Below, one piece after another: positions 19,317 to 28,280 of a stretch of DNA of 64,000 nucleotides. Position 1 is the stretch's first letter. The number at the start of each line of letters is the position of its first letter. The translations under genes were made by a program, and so were the position numbers. Source of the stretch: Metabacillus schmidteae (GTDB lineage: Bacteria; Bacillota; Bacilli; Bacillales; Bacillaceae); NCBI RefSeq assembly GCF_903166545.1, contig NZ_CAESCH010000001.1, positions 996,001 to 1,060,000 of the forward strand. The letters are read 5' to 3'. The notes beneath the pieces are model-generated. The model made no database searches. It saw only the letters and a list, made by a program, of their open reading frames with translations, and was not told the DNA's origin.

Positions 19317-19961
19317 TTATATCGAATATTGCTTTATCCATTCTTGAAGTTCAGACAATGATGGAAATAATTTTGTTCTGCTAGAAACATAAGGAGAAAA
19401 GTCATAGTTTTCTAAAAGGCGGCCACCGACAATAACGGTTGGTTTATGCGGAAGAGCCTCCAATGCTTTACTATATGTACCTAGTAGTTCTGCATGATAC
19501 CAGATTGAAAAAGAAAGTCCAATGACATCAGGTTTCCACTTCTCAGCAGAACGAACTGCTTCTTCCAATGGTAAATTTGATCCTAGTAATTTTGTATTCC
19601 ATCCATGCTCTTCAAATAGTTGAGCGACCATTTTGATCCCAAGGTCATGCTGTTCCTTTTCAAGACATAATAACATCACTTTTTTGGGTTCAACTTGGTT
19701 GAAACGATGATTTTTTTTCATATGGAAATCAAATCGAACGAGAATATATTCACAAGTAGATGTAGCAAGATGTTCATCTGCTACTGAAATTTCATCTACT
19801 TCCCATAAGTTACCGATATATTGCATTGCTTTTGTTATTAAATTTTCCAATACCTCTTTACGACTAATATCATGGCCGACTTCGTTCATCACAATGTTCC
19901 AGGCATCGTCCTGGTTCCCTTTCAGGAGTGAATCGGCTAATTCATACACCGTGCATGTCAT
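19317..19961 (-). CDS. Cobalamin-binding, CarH/LitR-like photosensor domain protein
   Basis: The 214-residue protein has a four-helix cap followed by a Rossmann-like B12-binding domain. Trp53 and Glu63-His64 form the W-x9-EH motif that caps adenosylcobalamin in CarH/LitR light sensors. Glu103-x-His105-x-x-Gly108 is the base-off binding motif with His105 as lower ligand. The MerR DNA-binding domain of CarH/LitR is missing. It is encoded just upstream of a PAS-STAS protein, so it could pass a light or B12 signal to the stressosome or another STAS partner. AGGTGAT precedes the ATG. Confidence 0.82.
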   Translation of the reverse strand: MTCTVYELADSLLKGNQDDAWNIVMNEVGHDISRKEVLENLITKAMQYIGNLWEVDEISVADEHLATSTCEYILVRFDFHMKKNHRFNQVEPKKVMLLCLEKEQHDLGIKMVAQLFEEHGWNTKLLGSNLPLEEAVRSAEKWKPDVIGLSFSIWYHAELLGTYSKALEALPHKPTVIVGGRLLENYDFSPYVSSRTKLFPSLSELQEWIKQYSI

Positions 19962-20373
19962 GCGATCACCTCACTACAGGGGAATTTTGTGCACAAGTAA
20001 GGGGTTTGCAAAAATTCTTGCTTATTTTTATTTTAACATATCTTTCTTAGTTCTGTTGACTAGCAGGATGTTTGGTCGGAAAGTTGAGTAATTAATGGAA
20101 AGGATTATTTTGGGGATCGCTCATACATGGCAGGCTATTGTCATATGTTCAGCATCTTGGAAACAATCGTGTAATTGGCAGTTGCAAAATAATCGAGAAT
20201 GCTTTGAAGGATGACATGATCTAACTATAGTGAAAAACTAAGCAATTGCTTTATCTCTTCTTGAAGTACAATTATTACAATTTTCAGAACTACTGCGCTA
20301 TAATAAAGGAAATTGAAAATATATAATGTTATTTATAATAGAGACAATCTTTTATTCGAACAGGGGGAGTTTT
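19962..20373. other. Intergenic region, upstream of yitT-like gene
   Basis: No credible gene. A -10-like TATAAT occurs at 20299-20304 with a poor -35 partner, probably serving the gene that starts at 20374. Confidence 0.4.
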
Positions 20374-21270
20374 ATGACAGAAATGCCATTGGAAGTACAA
20401 AGAGAAATAAAGAAACATCAAGGTTTATCAAAGTCAAAAATACTGAAGCGAACACTTTTTATTTTTATTGGTGCTGTTTTAATGGGTGTAGGGCTTGAGA
20501 TTTTTTTAGTACCGAATCAAGTTATTGATGGAGGGATTGTAGGAATCTCCATTATTCTCTCTCACTTGCTTGGATGGAAATTAGGGTTGTTCATCTTTAT
20601 TTTAAATATTCCCTTTTTCTTTATAGGGTATAAACAGATTGGGAAAACATTTGCTCTCTCAACTTTATTCGGTATTACCGTTTTATCGATTACAACAACA
20701 CTTTTGCACCCTGTCCCTGCATTTACAGAGGATATTCTTCTTGCCACAGTATTTGGTGGAATCATATTAGGTGTCGGTGTTGGGATTGTTATTCGCTATG
20801 GCGGTTCATTAGATGGTACTGAGATATTGGCTATTCTGGCGAATAAAAGGCTTCCATTTTCTGTTGGTGAAATTATCATGTTTTTTAATATTTTTATTCT
20901 TGGAAGTGCAGGTTTTGTGTTCGGATGGAATAGAGCGATGTACTCATTAATTGCCTATTTTGTTGCATTTAAAACAATTGATGTTGTTATTGAGGGGCTT
21001 GATGAGTCGAAATCGGCTTGGATCATCAGTGAGCATTATCAAGAAATAGGGGAAGCCATTCTTGCCAGGTTAGGTCGTGGAGTGACTTATCTTAATGGTG
21101 AGGGTGCCTATACGGGCGATAATAAAAAAGTGATTTTCTGTGTAATTACACGTCTTGAAGAGGCAAAATTAAAATCGATTGTTGAGGACTTAGATGAATC
21201 TGCCTTTTTGGCAGTTGCGAATATAGCTGAAGTAAGAGGCGGAAGATTTAAGAAAAAAGATATTCACTAA
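20374..21270 (+). CDS. YitT-family membrane protein (DUF161 + DUF2179)
   Basis: The 298-residue protein has a polar N-terminus and about six membrane helices, with GVGLEIFLVPNQVIDGGIVGIS and GGSLDGTEILA. A cytosolic C-terminal DUF2179 domain (RGVTYLNGEGAYTGDNKKVIFCVI, then ANIAEVRGGRF) follows. Bacillus has several such paralogues (YitT, YpjC, YqfU, YvjA); their function is unresolved. The ATG at 20374 has AGGGGGAG just upstream and is preferred over 20326. Confidence 0.87.
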   Translation: MTEMPLEVQREIKKHQGLSKSKILKRTLFIFIGAVLMGVGLEIFLVPNQVIDGGIVGISIILSHLLGWKLGLFIFILNIPFFFIGYKQIGKTFALSTLFGITVLSITTTLLHPVPAFTEDILLATVFGGIILGVGVGIVIRYGGSLDGTEILAILANKRLPFSVGEIIMFFNIFILGSAGFVFGWNRAMYSLIAYFVAFKTIDVVIEGLDESKSAWIISEHYQEIGEAILARLGRGVTYLNGEGAYTGDNKKVIFCVITRLEEAKLKSIVEDLDESAFLAVANIAEVRGGRFKKKDIH

Positions 21271-21300
21271 AAAACCTGTTGCAGTGCCACAGGTTTTTTT
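21271..21300 (+). terminator. Terminator after the YitT-like gene
   Basis: AAAACCTGT and ACAGGTTTTTTT form a hairpin with a strong T-tract. Confidence 0.85.
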
Positions 21301-21388
21301 AGTCGTTTCACATACTATTTCTACATGTTTTTTCATACCTATTACTATTGGACAGGAAGTACAAGTTCTTGATAAAGGGTGTGTAGGA

Positions 21389-21985
21389 ATGGAAAATGTC
21401 ATCTTAGATGTTTTAGATTTGTTAACAAATCTTGGTTATGTTGGAATTGCGATTGGATTGATGCTTGAGGTGATTCCGAGTGAAATTGTATTAGGGTATG
21501 GCGGCTATATGATTGTGCTCGGAAAGATTGGTTTTCTAGGCGCTTTTCTTGCGGGTGTTATAGGAGGAACCATTGCACAACTAATTTTATACTGGATCGG
21601 AAGCTTGGGGGGAAGACCTTTCCTTGAAAAGTATGGAAAATACTTGTTCATAACAAAACATCATATTGAGCTATCTGAATTATGGTTTGAAAAATACGGC
21701 TCTGGTGTTATCTTTGGTGCCAGGTTTATACCGGTTGTTAGACATGCCATCAGCATACCGGCAGGAATTTCTAAAATGTCACTATGGAAATTTACTTTGT
21801 ATACTGTAGCTGCGATGATACCATGGACAATCTTTTTCTTGTATTTAGGTATCGAACTCGGAAGCAATTGGATGTATATTAAGGAAGCTGCTAAACCTTA
21901 TTTCATCCCAATTATTTGTACGGCTCTTATGCTTGCAACTGTATATTATTTAATGAAAAAATTTAAACAGCCAAGGTCAAACTAA
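21389..21985 (+). CDS. DedA-family membrane protein
   Basis: The 198-residue protein belongs to the DedA/SNARE-associated family. It has LMLEVIPSEIVLGYGGYM, GGTIAQLILYWIGSLGGRPFL and the hallmark GARFIPVVRHAISIPAGISKMSLWKF with its conserved arginines. DedA proteins are proton-dependent transporters, some moving polyprenyl-phosphate or phospholipid. The frame extends to 21284, through the preceding terminator, so the ATG at 21389 is preferred although its ribosome site is weak. Confidence 0.88.
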   Translation: MENVILDVLDLLTNLGYVGIAIGLMLEVIPSEIVLGYGGYMIVLGKIGFLGAFLAGVIGGTIAQLILYWIGSLGGRPFLEKYGKYLFITKHHIELSELWFEKYGSGVIFGARFIPVVRHAISIPAGISKMSLWKFTLYTVAAMIPWTIFFLYLGIELGSNWMYIKEAAKPYFIPIICTALMLATVYYLMKKFKQPRSN

Positions 21986-22057
21986 ATACTACATAAAGTC
22001 ACCACTTCGTGGAAAAATGTTATTGAAACAAATGACATATAGGGGTGGTGAAGGGAA

Positions 22058-22261
22058 ATGAAGGAAAAAGATCAGGAGTTTTATGATCATGACGTTTTTG
22101 CTCAGGCTGAAGTGGTACAACATCCTAAGGAAGCGAATCATTCAGCATTAATACTGAACCAATCTTTTAATGTTTTTTCAAATCAAAGATTTAGTTCAAG
22201 AAGAAGAATAAACAAATGGACAGTCTTAAGGACTGTCCATTTAGATAGCCAGCTAATATGA
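22058..22261 (+). CDS. Small hypothetical protein, 67 residues
   Basis: The frame starts at an ATG with GGTGGTGAAGGGA upstream and encodes an acidic N-terminus (MKEKDQEFYDHDVFAQAEVV) and a basic end. The last ~15 codons run through a hairpin that serves sda on the other strand. I do not recognise the family; it may be a genuine short Bacillus protein or a chance frame. Confidence 0.42.
   Translation: MKEKDQEFYDHDVFAQAEVVQHPKEANHSALILNQSFNVFSNQRFSSRRRINKWTVLRTVHLDSQLI
22214..22242 (-). terminator. Terminator of sda
   Basis: AAATGGACAGTC and GACTGTCCATTT form a 12-bp perfect stem. On the minus strand a T-rich tail follows. Confidence 0.7.
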
Positions 22262-22423
22262 TTAATTTATTTTTTTAAGTTTTTCTAGCATTTGTGGTTT
22301 ATGTAGACCTCTTTCCTTAATTTCTTTCTCAAGCAACTGAATAAAATCAGGATTAGCTTTTATCCGTATCGCTTCTTGAAAACTGTGTAATAAGGTCTTG
22401 TTTGAAAGCATTGAAAACCTCAT
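22262..22423 (-). CDS. sda: Sporulation checkpoint inhibitor Sda
   Basis: A 53-codon gene. The peptide has LSNKTLLHSFQEAIRIKANP and then DFIQLLEKEIKERGL. This lines up with Sda of B. subtilis (LSDELLIESYFKA..., DFIELIENEIKRRSL). Sda is a helical hairpin that blocks KinA and KinB autophosphorylation when replication is disturbed. The core aligns without gaps; the C-terminus is a few residues longer than the 46-residue form. AGAGG precedes ATG 22423, and two in-frame ATGs lie just upstream. It marks the host as a spore former. DnaA boxes are not obvious upstream. Confidence 0.82.
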   Translation of the reverse strand: MRFSMLSNKTLLHSFQEAIRIKANPDFIQLLEKEIKERGLHKPQMLEKLKKIN

Positions 22424-22570
22424 GTTCATCATCCTCTACCAGTACAATACTTGTTTATCTATTATGTCCTTTACCACTATTAATTGGATGTTAAACAAGA
22501 TTTGTTTAAAAAGTGCAGAAGGAATGTTTTAACTTTATTGAAAAGGTGAGAAAAATAGTGACCAGAATCT

Positions 22571-22607
22571 AAAAAGAAGGGAGAGCATTTTAGTTGCTTC
22601 CCTTTCT
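22571..22607 (-). terminator. Terminator of nrdB
   Basis: On the minus strand AGAAAGGGA pairs with TCCCTTCT, followed by TTTTT. Confidence 0.75.
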
Positions 22608-22621
22608 ATCAAACGGTTTGA

Positions 22622-23671
22622 TTATAGATCATCAAAGCCGTTATCAGCATGGTTAACCTTCGTATATTGTCTTGACTTCTGCTCAAAGAAGTCGGATTTA
22701 CCAAGATCGACTTCTTCATATGCTTTAATCCATTTGAGTGGATTTGTACGATATCCTTCAAAGGGGCGCTCAAATCCTAATTGATTACATCGAACATTCG
22801 CATAGAATTTAATATAATCTTCAACATCTTTTATATTAATTCCATCGATTTTATTACCAATGATGAATTGACCCCATTCAATTTCAAGTTCTGTTGCTTG
22901 AATAAACGTTTCTCTTACGAATGTAGCAAGCTCTTCTGTATCGTATTCCGGGTATTGCTTCAGAACTTCTTTGAAAATTTGAACGAATAAATCCACATGA
23001 ATTTGTTCATCTCGGTTAATATAGTTGATCATTGTACTTGTCGCAACCATTTTTTGATTTCTGGCCAAGTTGTAAAAGAAGGCAAATCCGGAGTAGAAGA
23101 AAAGGCCTTCTAAAATCACATCATACACGATTGACTTAAGCAGGTTCTTCACATTCGGTTGTTCGGCAAAGGCATGGTATCCATTTGTCACAAACTCATT
23201 TCGCTTTCTTAAAATCGGTTCACTTCTCCAGTATTCAAAAACCTCATCCTGAACATGTTTTGGGACCAAGCTTGATAAAACATAGGAGTAGGAGTGGTTG
23301 TGAATGACTTCCTGCTGGGCAAGCATGATCATCAACGCATTAATGCTGGAATCTGTAATATAATCAGAAACCTTGCCGGCATAATCTGTTTGAATACTAT
23401 CTAATAATGCCAGCAATCCGATAATCTTTAGAAAAGCTTCTTTTTCATCTGCTGTTAAATCAGGATATTGCTTGATATCTTGAGCCATATTAATTTCAAA
23501 AGGAGTCCAAAAATTGGCCAGCATTTTTTTATAGCGGGGATATGCCCAAGGAAATGAGACATCATTCCAGTTTAATACGTTGGAGCTTTCACCATTAATA
23601 ATACCTGTTGAACAGTTTGGTGCAGCTGCATCCATAATTTTGCGTTTGTTTAAAGAAGTAGTGGTTTCCAT
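22622..23671 (-). CDS. nrdB: Ribonucleotide reductase class Ia, beta subunit
   Basis: The 349-residue R2 subunit of aerobic ribonucleotide reductase holds the dimetal centre and radical. Visible ligands are an Asp in LDSIQTDYAG, Glu/His in QQEVIHNHSYSY, Glu in VILEGLFFYSGF and Glu/His in RDEQIHVDLF. With NrdA it makes deoxynucleotides. It is not the NrdEF (class Ib) type found in B. subtilis. It follows nrdA by 68 bp, and the gap carries a hairpin. AAAAGGAG precedes the ATG. Confidence 0.92.
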   Translation of the reverse strand: METTTSLNKRKIMDAAAPNCSTGIINGESSNVLNWNDVSFPWAYPRYKKMLANFWTPFEINMAQDIKQYPDLTADEKEAFLKIIGLLALLDSIQTDYAGKVSDYITDSSINALMIMLAQQEVIHNHSYSYVLSSLVPKHVQDEVFEYWRSEPILRKRNEFVTNGYHAFAEQPNVKNLLKSIVYDVILEGLFFYSGFAFFYNLARNQKMVATSTMINYINRDEQIHVDLFVQIFKEVLKQYPEYDTEELATFVRETFIQATELEIEWGQFIIGNKIDGINIKDVEDYIKFYANVRCNQLGFERPFEGYRTNPLKWIKAYEEVDLGKSDFFEQKSRQYTKVNHADNGFDDL

Positions 23672-23701
23672 ATGAATTCTCCTTTTTGCTGATAAAAAAT
23701 A

Positions 23702-23733
23702 GTAAGAATGACTTTTAGTAAAGTCATTCTCTT
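23702..23733 (-). terminator. Hairpin between nrdA and nrdB
   Basis: On the minus strand AGAATGACTTT and AAAGTCATTCT form a perfect stem, followed after a few bases by a T-run. It could attenuate or stabilise the messenger. Confidence 0.5.
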
Positions 23734-23739
23734 AACAAA

Positions 23740-26016
23740 TTAACTAGCACAAGAATCACATTCTTCAATCGTGCTGGATGTAGATCGTAAATAATAAGTT
23801 GTTTTTAATCCTTCTCTCCATGCAGATAAATGAAGGTCAAGCAGATCCTTAGCTTTAATAGTATTCTGAACATATATATTAAAAGATATGGATTGGTCTA
23901 TATGGCGTTGTCGTGCTGCATTTTGTTTAATGCTCCAATGCTGATCAATAAAATAAGCAGACTTATAATACCAGGTTGTCGTCGAGTTAAGGTCTGGAAC
24001 CGTAACAGGTATTTTATAGTCTTTCTTTTCCTCTGAATATACCTTCTGGAAGATCGGGTCAATACTTGCTGTACTTCCTGCAATAATAGAGGTTGAAGCA
24101 TTTGGTGCAACCGCCATTAAATATCCATTTCGAACGCCATGATTTGCTACATTATTTTTTAGAGCATCCCAATCAAAGTTGCTTTTTTGAGATTGATACC
24201 CACGTTTGTCAAAGTAAGCACCTGTTTCCCAATCAGAGCCTTTAAACACAGAGTAGGCACCTTTTTCCTTTGCAAGTTCCATGCTTGCAGAAATCGTTAA
24301 GAAGGAGATTCTCTCGTACAAATCATCAGCAAATTGAATCGCTTCTTCATGCTCCCACTTAAGCTGCTTTAGAGCTAATAAGTGGTGCCAGCCAAAGGTT
24401 CCTAATCCGATAGCCCGGTATTTTTCATTTGTTAATCTTGCTTGAAGCACAGGGATGGTATTTAAATCGATCACGTTATCCAACATTCTCACTTGGATCG
24501 GGATAAGTTTTTCCAGCACATCATCTGTAACTGCTTTAGCAAGATTAATAGAAGATAGGTTACATACGACAAAATCACCAGGTGTTTTAATGGTAATGAT
24601 TTTTCCATCTTCGGTATATTGCTCTTCCACTGTCGTCGGGCTTTGGTTTTGAGTAATTTCTGTGCAAAGATTACTGCAATAAATCATCCCTTGGTGTGAG
24701 TTGGCATTTTTCCGGTTTACTTCATCACGATAGAACATATAAGGAGTTCCTGCTTCTAATTGACTAATCATAATTCTTTTCATAATCTCAATCGCAGGAA
24801 CCTTTTCTTTTGAAAGCTGTTCATTTTCAACACATGCCCAATAACGCTCTCTGAAGCTTCCGTCACCTTTTTGCTCATCGTAAAAGTCTTCAATACTAAA
24901 GCCCATCACCTTACGTACTTCATGTGGATCAAATAAATACCAGTCAGCGCGTGCTTCAACCTGCTCCATGAAAAGATCAGGAATACAAACGCCTGTAAAA
25001 ATATCATGTGTCCGCATTCTTTCATCACCGTTATTAAGCTTTGCATCAAGGAAAGAGAAGATATCTTTATGCCACACATCAAGATAAACTGCGATCGCTC
25101 CTTTACGTTGACCAAGCTGATCAACACTGACAGCTGTATTGTTCAATTGCTTCATCCATGGAATAATGCCGGAGGAAACACCTTTAAATCCTCGAATATC
25201 ACTTCCGCGGCTTCTGATTTTACCAAGATAAGCTCCAACTCCTCCACCGGATTTAGATAGATTGGCAATGTCTGTATTGCTGTCAAAAATTCCTTGAAGG
25301 CTATCATCGATCGTATCGATAAAGCAGCTTGATAACTGTCCAACAGGTTTTCCTGCATTTGAAAGTGTTGGTGTTGCTACTGTCATATAAAGATTACTCA
25401 TAGCCCAGTAAGCTTGATTAATGAGTTCTAGACGGTGTTCTTTGTTCTCGCGAGCCATTAATGTCATGGCAATTATTAAGAATCGCTCTTGAGGTAACTC
25501 GAATACCTGTTTAGAGAAATCCTTTGTTAAGTAGCGGTCTGCTAATGTTCGAAGGCCAATATATGTAAAAAGATAGTCATTTTCAGGATTTACAAAAGCA
25601 CCGATTTGATCAATTTCATCCTTCGTATAATTCTCTAGTAAGTTTGAGCTGTAGAGTCCTTTTGATACAAGGGTTGAAATGAGTTCGTAAAAATCTCCGT
25701 ATTTATGTTCTTTCTCATATCCTCGATTTAGTGCTGCTTCTCTATAAAGCTTTGATAAATAAATACGCGCACAAAAATAAGTCCACTCTGGCTCATGTTC
25801 ATGGATATTCGATAGTCCTTCTAGAATAAGAAGATTAGTTAATTGTTCAGATGTATAGGAATCTCTTTGAAGAATCGTATTTTCAATTCGCGTAAGATAC
25901 TCATCAATAGTAATTGTTGGGAAGTGTTGATGGATATTATTGATAAAGGTAGTTAGTTTTGTGAGATCAAAGGCTTCTTGTCCATTGATCATTGGGGATA
26001 AAGTTGTCTTGCTCAT
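23740..26016 (-). CDS. nrdA: Ribonucleotide reductase class Ia, alpha subunit
   Basis: The 758-residue catalytic subunit reduces ribonucleoside diphosphates. Visible motifs are PTLSNAGKPVGQLSSCFIDT with one active-site Cys, SKSGGGVGAYLGKIRSRGS, the thiyl-radical region SNLCTEI, MAVAPNASTSIIAGSTASIDP, and a C-terminal CDSC pair that relays electrons from thioredoxin. No N-terminal ATP-cone is recognised. The leader carries a cobalamin riboswitch, so transcription should fall when B12 is plentiful. GGAGGA precedes the ATG. Confidence 0.93.
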   Translation of the reverse strand: MSKTTLSPMINGQEAFDLTKLTTFINNIHQHFPTITIDEYLTRIENTILQRDSYTSEQLTNLLILEGLSNIHEHEPEWTYFCARIYLSKLYREAALNRGYEKEHKYGDFYELISTLVSKGLYSSNLLENYTKDEIDQIGAFVNPENDYLFTYIGLRTLADRYLTKDFSKQVFELPQERFLIIAMTLMARENKEHRLELINQAYWAMSNLYMTVATPTLSNAGKPVGQLSSCFIDTIDDSLQGIFDSNTDIANLSKSGGGVGAYLGKIRSRGSDIRGFKGVSSGIIPWMKQLNNTAVSVDQLGQRKGAIAVYLDVWHKDIFSFLDAKLNNGDERMRTHDIFTGVCIPDLFMEQVEARADWYLFDPHEVRKVMGFSIEDFYDEQKGDGSFRERYWACVENEQLSKEKVPAIEIMKRIMISQLEAGTPYMFYRDEVNRKNANSHQGMIYCSNLCTEITQNQSPTTVEEQYTEDGKIITIKTPGDFVVCNLSSINLAKAVTDDVLEKLIPIQVRMLDNVIDLNTIPVLQARLTNEKYRAIGLGTFGWHHLLALKQLKWEHEEAIQFADDLYERISFLTISASMELAKEKGAYSVFKGSDWETGAYFDKRGYQSQKSNFDWDALKNNVANHGVRNGYLMAVAPNASTSIIAGSTASIDPIFQKVYSEEKKDYKIPVTVPDLNSTTTWYYKSAYFIDQHWSIKQNAARQRHIDQSISFNIYVQNTIKAKDLLDLHLSAWREGLKTTYYLRSTSSTIEECDSCAS

Positions 26017-26105
26017 GTATATTCCTCCATCTGGTCGTTTTTTTGCGGGGAAGGGAGATAAAACGACAGAAAGAGAGCAAGTTCAAAGAAGTTGAATAGC
26101 TCAAG

Positions 26106-26156
26106 AGGTTCACTATCGTTTCATCTTCTCAGCCCCCGAAGAAATTGAAACTATCA
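26106..26156 (-). promoter_or_regulatory. Possible expression-platform hairpin of the B12 riboswitch
   Basis: On the minus strand GTTTCAATTTCTTC can pair with GAGAAGATGAAAC just 3-prime of the B12 box. No U-tract follows, so control could be through translation or an alternative fold. Confidence 0.4.
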
Positions 26157-26314
26157 CAAGGTTTAGGTAGGTCTCCTGACTTATGTTCTTCCTACTATGA
26201 GTCCTTCCCATACATGTGGTACAGTGGTCATCTCAATTCGTCACACTTACAGTTGCGGGGACAGTTCTGGATTCTCACCAGATTCCCTATTAAGCTAAAA
26301 AGCGCCTATTCTTG
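26157..26314 (-). promoter_or_regulatory. Adenosylcobalamin riboswitch upstream of nrdA
   Basis: On the minus strand the conserved cobalamin-riboswitch elements occur in order. These are GGGAATCTGGTG, GAATCCAGAACTGTCCC, CGCAACTGTAAG, and then the B12 box AAGTCAGGAGACCTACC at about 26167-26183. CAAG (26311-26314) and CTTG (26157-26160) can close the aptamer. Class Ia RNR behind this switch is a known logic in bacteria that also hold a B12-dependent class II RNR. Confidence 0.93.
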
Positions 26315-26553
26315 CAAATATACAATATATAGTTTTATTTTAAATTTCAAAATCAATATATAGTTGATTTTTAATATAATTCCATCATAAAGCAGTTGGG
26401 TAGAATTAGCAACACAATTTTTAAAGCAAATAAGATTAATAGATTTAGTTAATTAAGAAGTCACATAGAACAAAGATAACAGGAAAATGAATGGAACTCA
26501 AAATAAAAGCTTTCACTGGAAAATAGATGTTTTCAAAACATGTCAATTTTTTT

Positions 26554-26579
26554 GTTTCATCTTTTAGAGATATGGGTAA
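26554..26579 (+). promoter_or_regulatory. SigB-type promoter
   Basis: -35 GTTTCA and -10 GGGTAA with 14-bp spacing, about 47 bp before the following ATG. This closely fits the general-stress consensus GTTTAA-N12-15-GGGTAT. Confidence 0.6.
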
Positions 26580-26625
26580 AAATTCGGTAAAGAAACTACT
26601 AAACTAATTGAAAAGGAGAATGGAT

Positions 26626-26802
26626 ATGAAAACTAGTAAAGTAAGCTTTGATAACCTATTAGGAAAAAATAATAGAGCGAGACGCAGAAATAATGTTGGC
26701 CGCGAAAATCTAGATAGTGAAAATCATATCATTCATAGAGAAATTCATGGAGATAAAGTGTATGTTCCTCTAAATCTGCAACGAGTTTGGAATCAAATTT
26801 AG
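26626..26802 (+). CDS. Small hydrophilic protein, putative general stress gene
   Basis: The 58-residue protein is rich in Asn and Arg (KNNRARRRNNVGRENLDSEN), with a C-terminal GDKVYVPLNLQRVW. No family is recognised. AAAGGAG lies 7 bp before the chosen ATG; an in-frame upstream ATG at 26608 overlaps that site. A SigB-like promoter upstream and a terminator downstream make it a single-gene stress unit. Confidence 0.6.
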   Translation: MKTSKVSFDNLLGKNNRARRRNNVGRENLDSENHIIHREIHGDKVYVPLNLQRVWNQI

Positions 26803-26856
26803 TAACAATTTGGATTTTATACGGTAAATAAAAAACTCGTTATAAACAATGATTTT

Positions 26857-26890
26857 AACACCGTTCGAAAACCTGAGAACGGTGTTTTTT
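26857..26890 (+). terminator. Terminator after the small stress gene
   Basis: AACACCGTTC and GAACGGTGTTTTTT form a perfect stem. Its position shows the next gene must start downstream of it. Confidence 0.85.
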
Positions 26891-26929
26891 AATAGGAATA
26901 CAATGAACGAACCGAGGTTTAGGAGGGAA

Positions 26930-28249
26930 ATGACGTTTATGTTTAGTGATTCGATGACTATATTCAACTTAGTATTAATTGCCCTTTTAATCGCTCTAAC
27001 CGGCTTCTTTGTGGCGATAGAATTTGCAATTGTCAAAGTACGTACATCGAGAATCAACCAATTGGTGAAAGAAGGAAAAAGGGGTGCTGTTTCAGCAAAA
27101 AAAGTGATTACACACTTAGATGAATATTTATCAGCATGTCAATTGGGGATAACTGTAACTGCTTTGGGACTTGGCTGGTTAGGGGAGCCTACAGTAGAAA
27201 CGTTGCTGCATTCAGTTTTTTCTCTTCTGCATGTAAATGAATCTGTCTCACATATTCTTTCTTTTGGGATCGCCTTTGTTGTAGTAACGTTTTTACATGT
27301 AGTTGTTGGAGAGCTAGCACCTAAAACAGTAGCCATTCAAAAGGCTGAAACGGTTGCACTTCTTTTCTCTGCTCCAATTATTTGGTTTTATCGGGTAATG
27401 TATCCTTTTATTTGGCTATTAAATGGGTCCGCACGCTTATTGGTAGGTTTATTTGGCTTGAAGCCTGCATCTGAACATGAAAATGCACATTCGGAAGAAG
27501 AACTTCGGATCATCTTGGCAGAAAGCTATAAGAGTGGGAAAATTAATCAAAACGAATTACAGTATGTGAACAATATTTTTGAATTTGATGAAAGAATTGC
27601 CAAAGAAATTATGGTCCCCCGTACGGATATGATTACGTTATCAGTTGGTGATAAAGCTAATGAGGTTATTAATAAGGTGAAAACGGAGAAATATACACGC
27701 TATCCAGTCGTTGAAGATGATAAAGATCACATAATTGGGATGATGAATATGAAAGAGTTTTTGACCGCAACAAGTATAAAGGGAAATAAGGAAGCAGAGC
27801 TGGATGTGAAATCTTTTATTAAGCCGGTTATTCGTGTCATTGAAACTATCCCTATTCGAAATTTACTAAGAAAAATGCAAAGAGAAAATCATCATTTGGC
27901 AATTCTCATAGATGAATACGGAGGAACTTCAGGTTTAGTCACTGTGGAGGATATAATTGAGGAAATTGTTGGAGATATAAGAGATGAATTTGATGAAACG
28001 GAAGTTACTGACATCCGAAAAATAAAAGAAAACCATTACTTATTAGATGCCAAAGTATTAATTCGTGATGTGAACCAATTACTTGATATCAATTTATATG
28101 ATGAAGAAATGAATACAATTGGCGGATGGTTTCTGACTCAAAACTTTGACTTCAAAAAGGGTGCAGAAGTTTCTCATGATGGATACTTATTTAAAGTTTA
28201 TGAAAGTAAAGGTCATCAAATTATGTATTTGGAAGTTAAAAAGATCTAA
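26930..28249 (+). CDS. CNNM/HlyC-CorC family membrane protein with CBS pair
   Basis: The ~439-residue protein begins with a DUF21 membrane domain ([46 protein letters not shown]). Two CBS domains follow ([45 protein letters not shown]), then a CorC_HlyC transporter-associated domain. CNNM/CorC proteins move or regulate Mg2+ and Co2+. Upstream in-frame ATGs lie within the preceding terminator, so the start is set after AGGAGGG at 26930, though 26939 and 26954 are also possible. Confidence 0.87.
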   Translation: MTFMFSDSMTIFNLVLIALLIALTGFFVAIEFAIVKVRTSRINQLVKEGKRGAVSAKKVITHLDEYLSACQLGITVTALGLGWLGEPTVETLLHSVFSLLHVNESVSHILSFGIAFVVVTFLHVVVGELAPKTVAIQKAETVALLFSAPIIWFYRVMYPFIWLLNGSARLLVGLFGLKPASEHENAHSEEELRIILAESYKSGKINQNELQYVNNIFEFDERIAKEIMVPRTDMITLSVGDKANEVINKVKTEKYTRYPVVEDDKDHIIGMMNMKEFLTATSIKGNKEAELDVKSFIKPVIRVIETIPIRNLLRKMQRENHHLAILIDEYGGTSGLVTVEDIIEEIVGDIRDEFDETEVTDIRKIKENHYLLDAKVLIRDVNQLLDINLYDEEMNTIGGWFLTQNFDFKKGAEVSHDGYLFKVYESKGHQIMYLEVKKI

Positions 28250-28280
28250 CAAAAAAGCCCATTCAAGGGCTTTTTTTGTT
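28248..28280. terminator. Bidirectional terminator
   Basis: AACAAAAAAGCCC and GGGCTTTTTTTGTT pair between convergent genes. Confidence 0.88.

Noticed and set aside
26145..26363. 72-codon frame on the plus strand
   Set aside because: It lies antisense across the cobalamin riboswitch and has no ribosome site.
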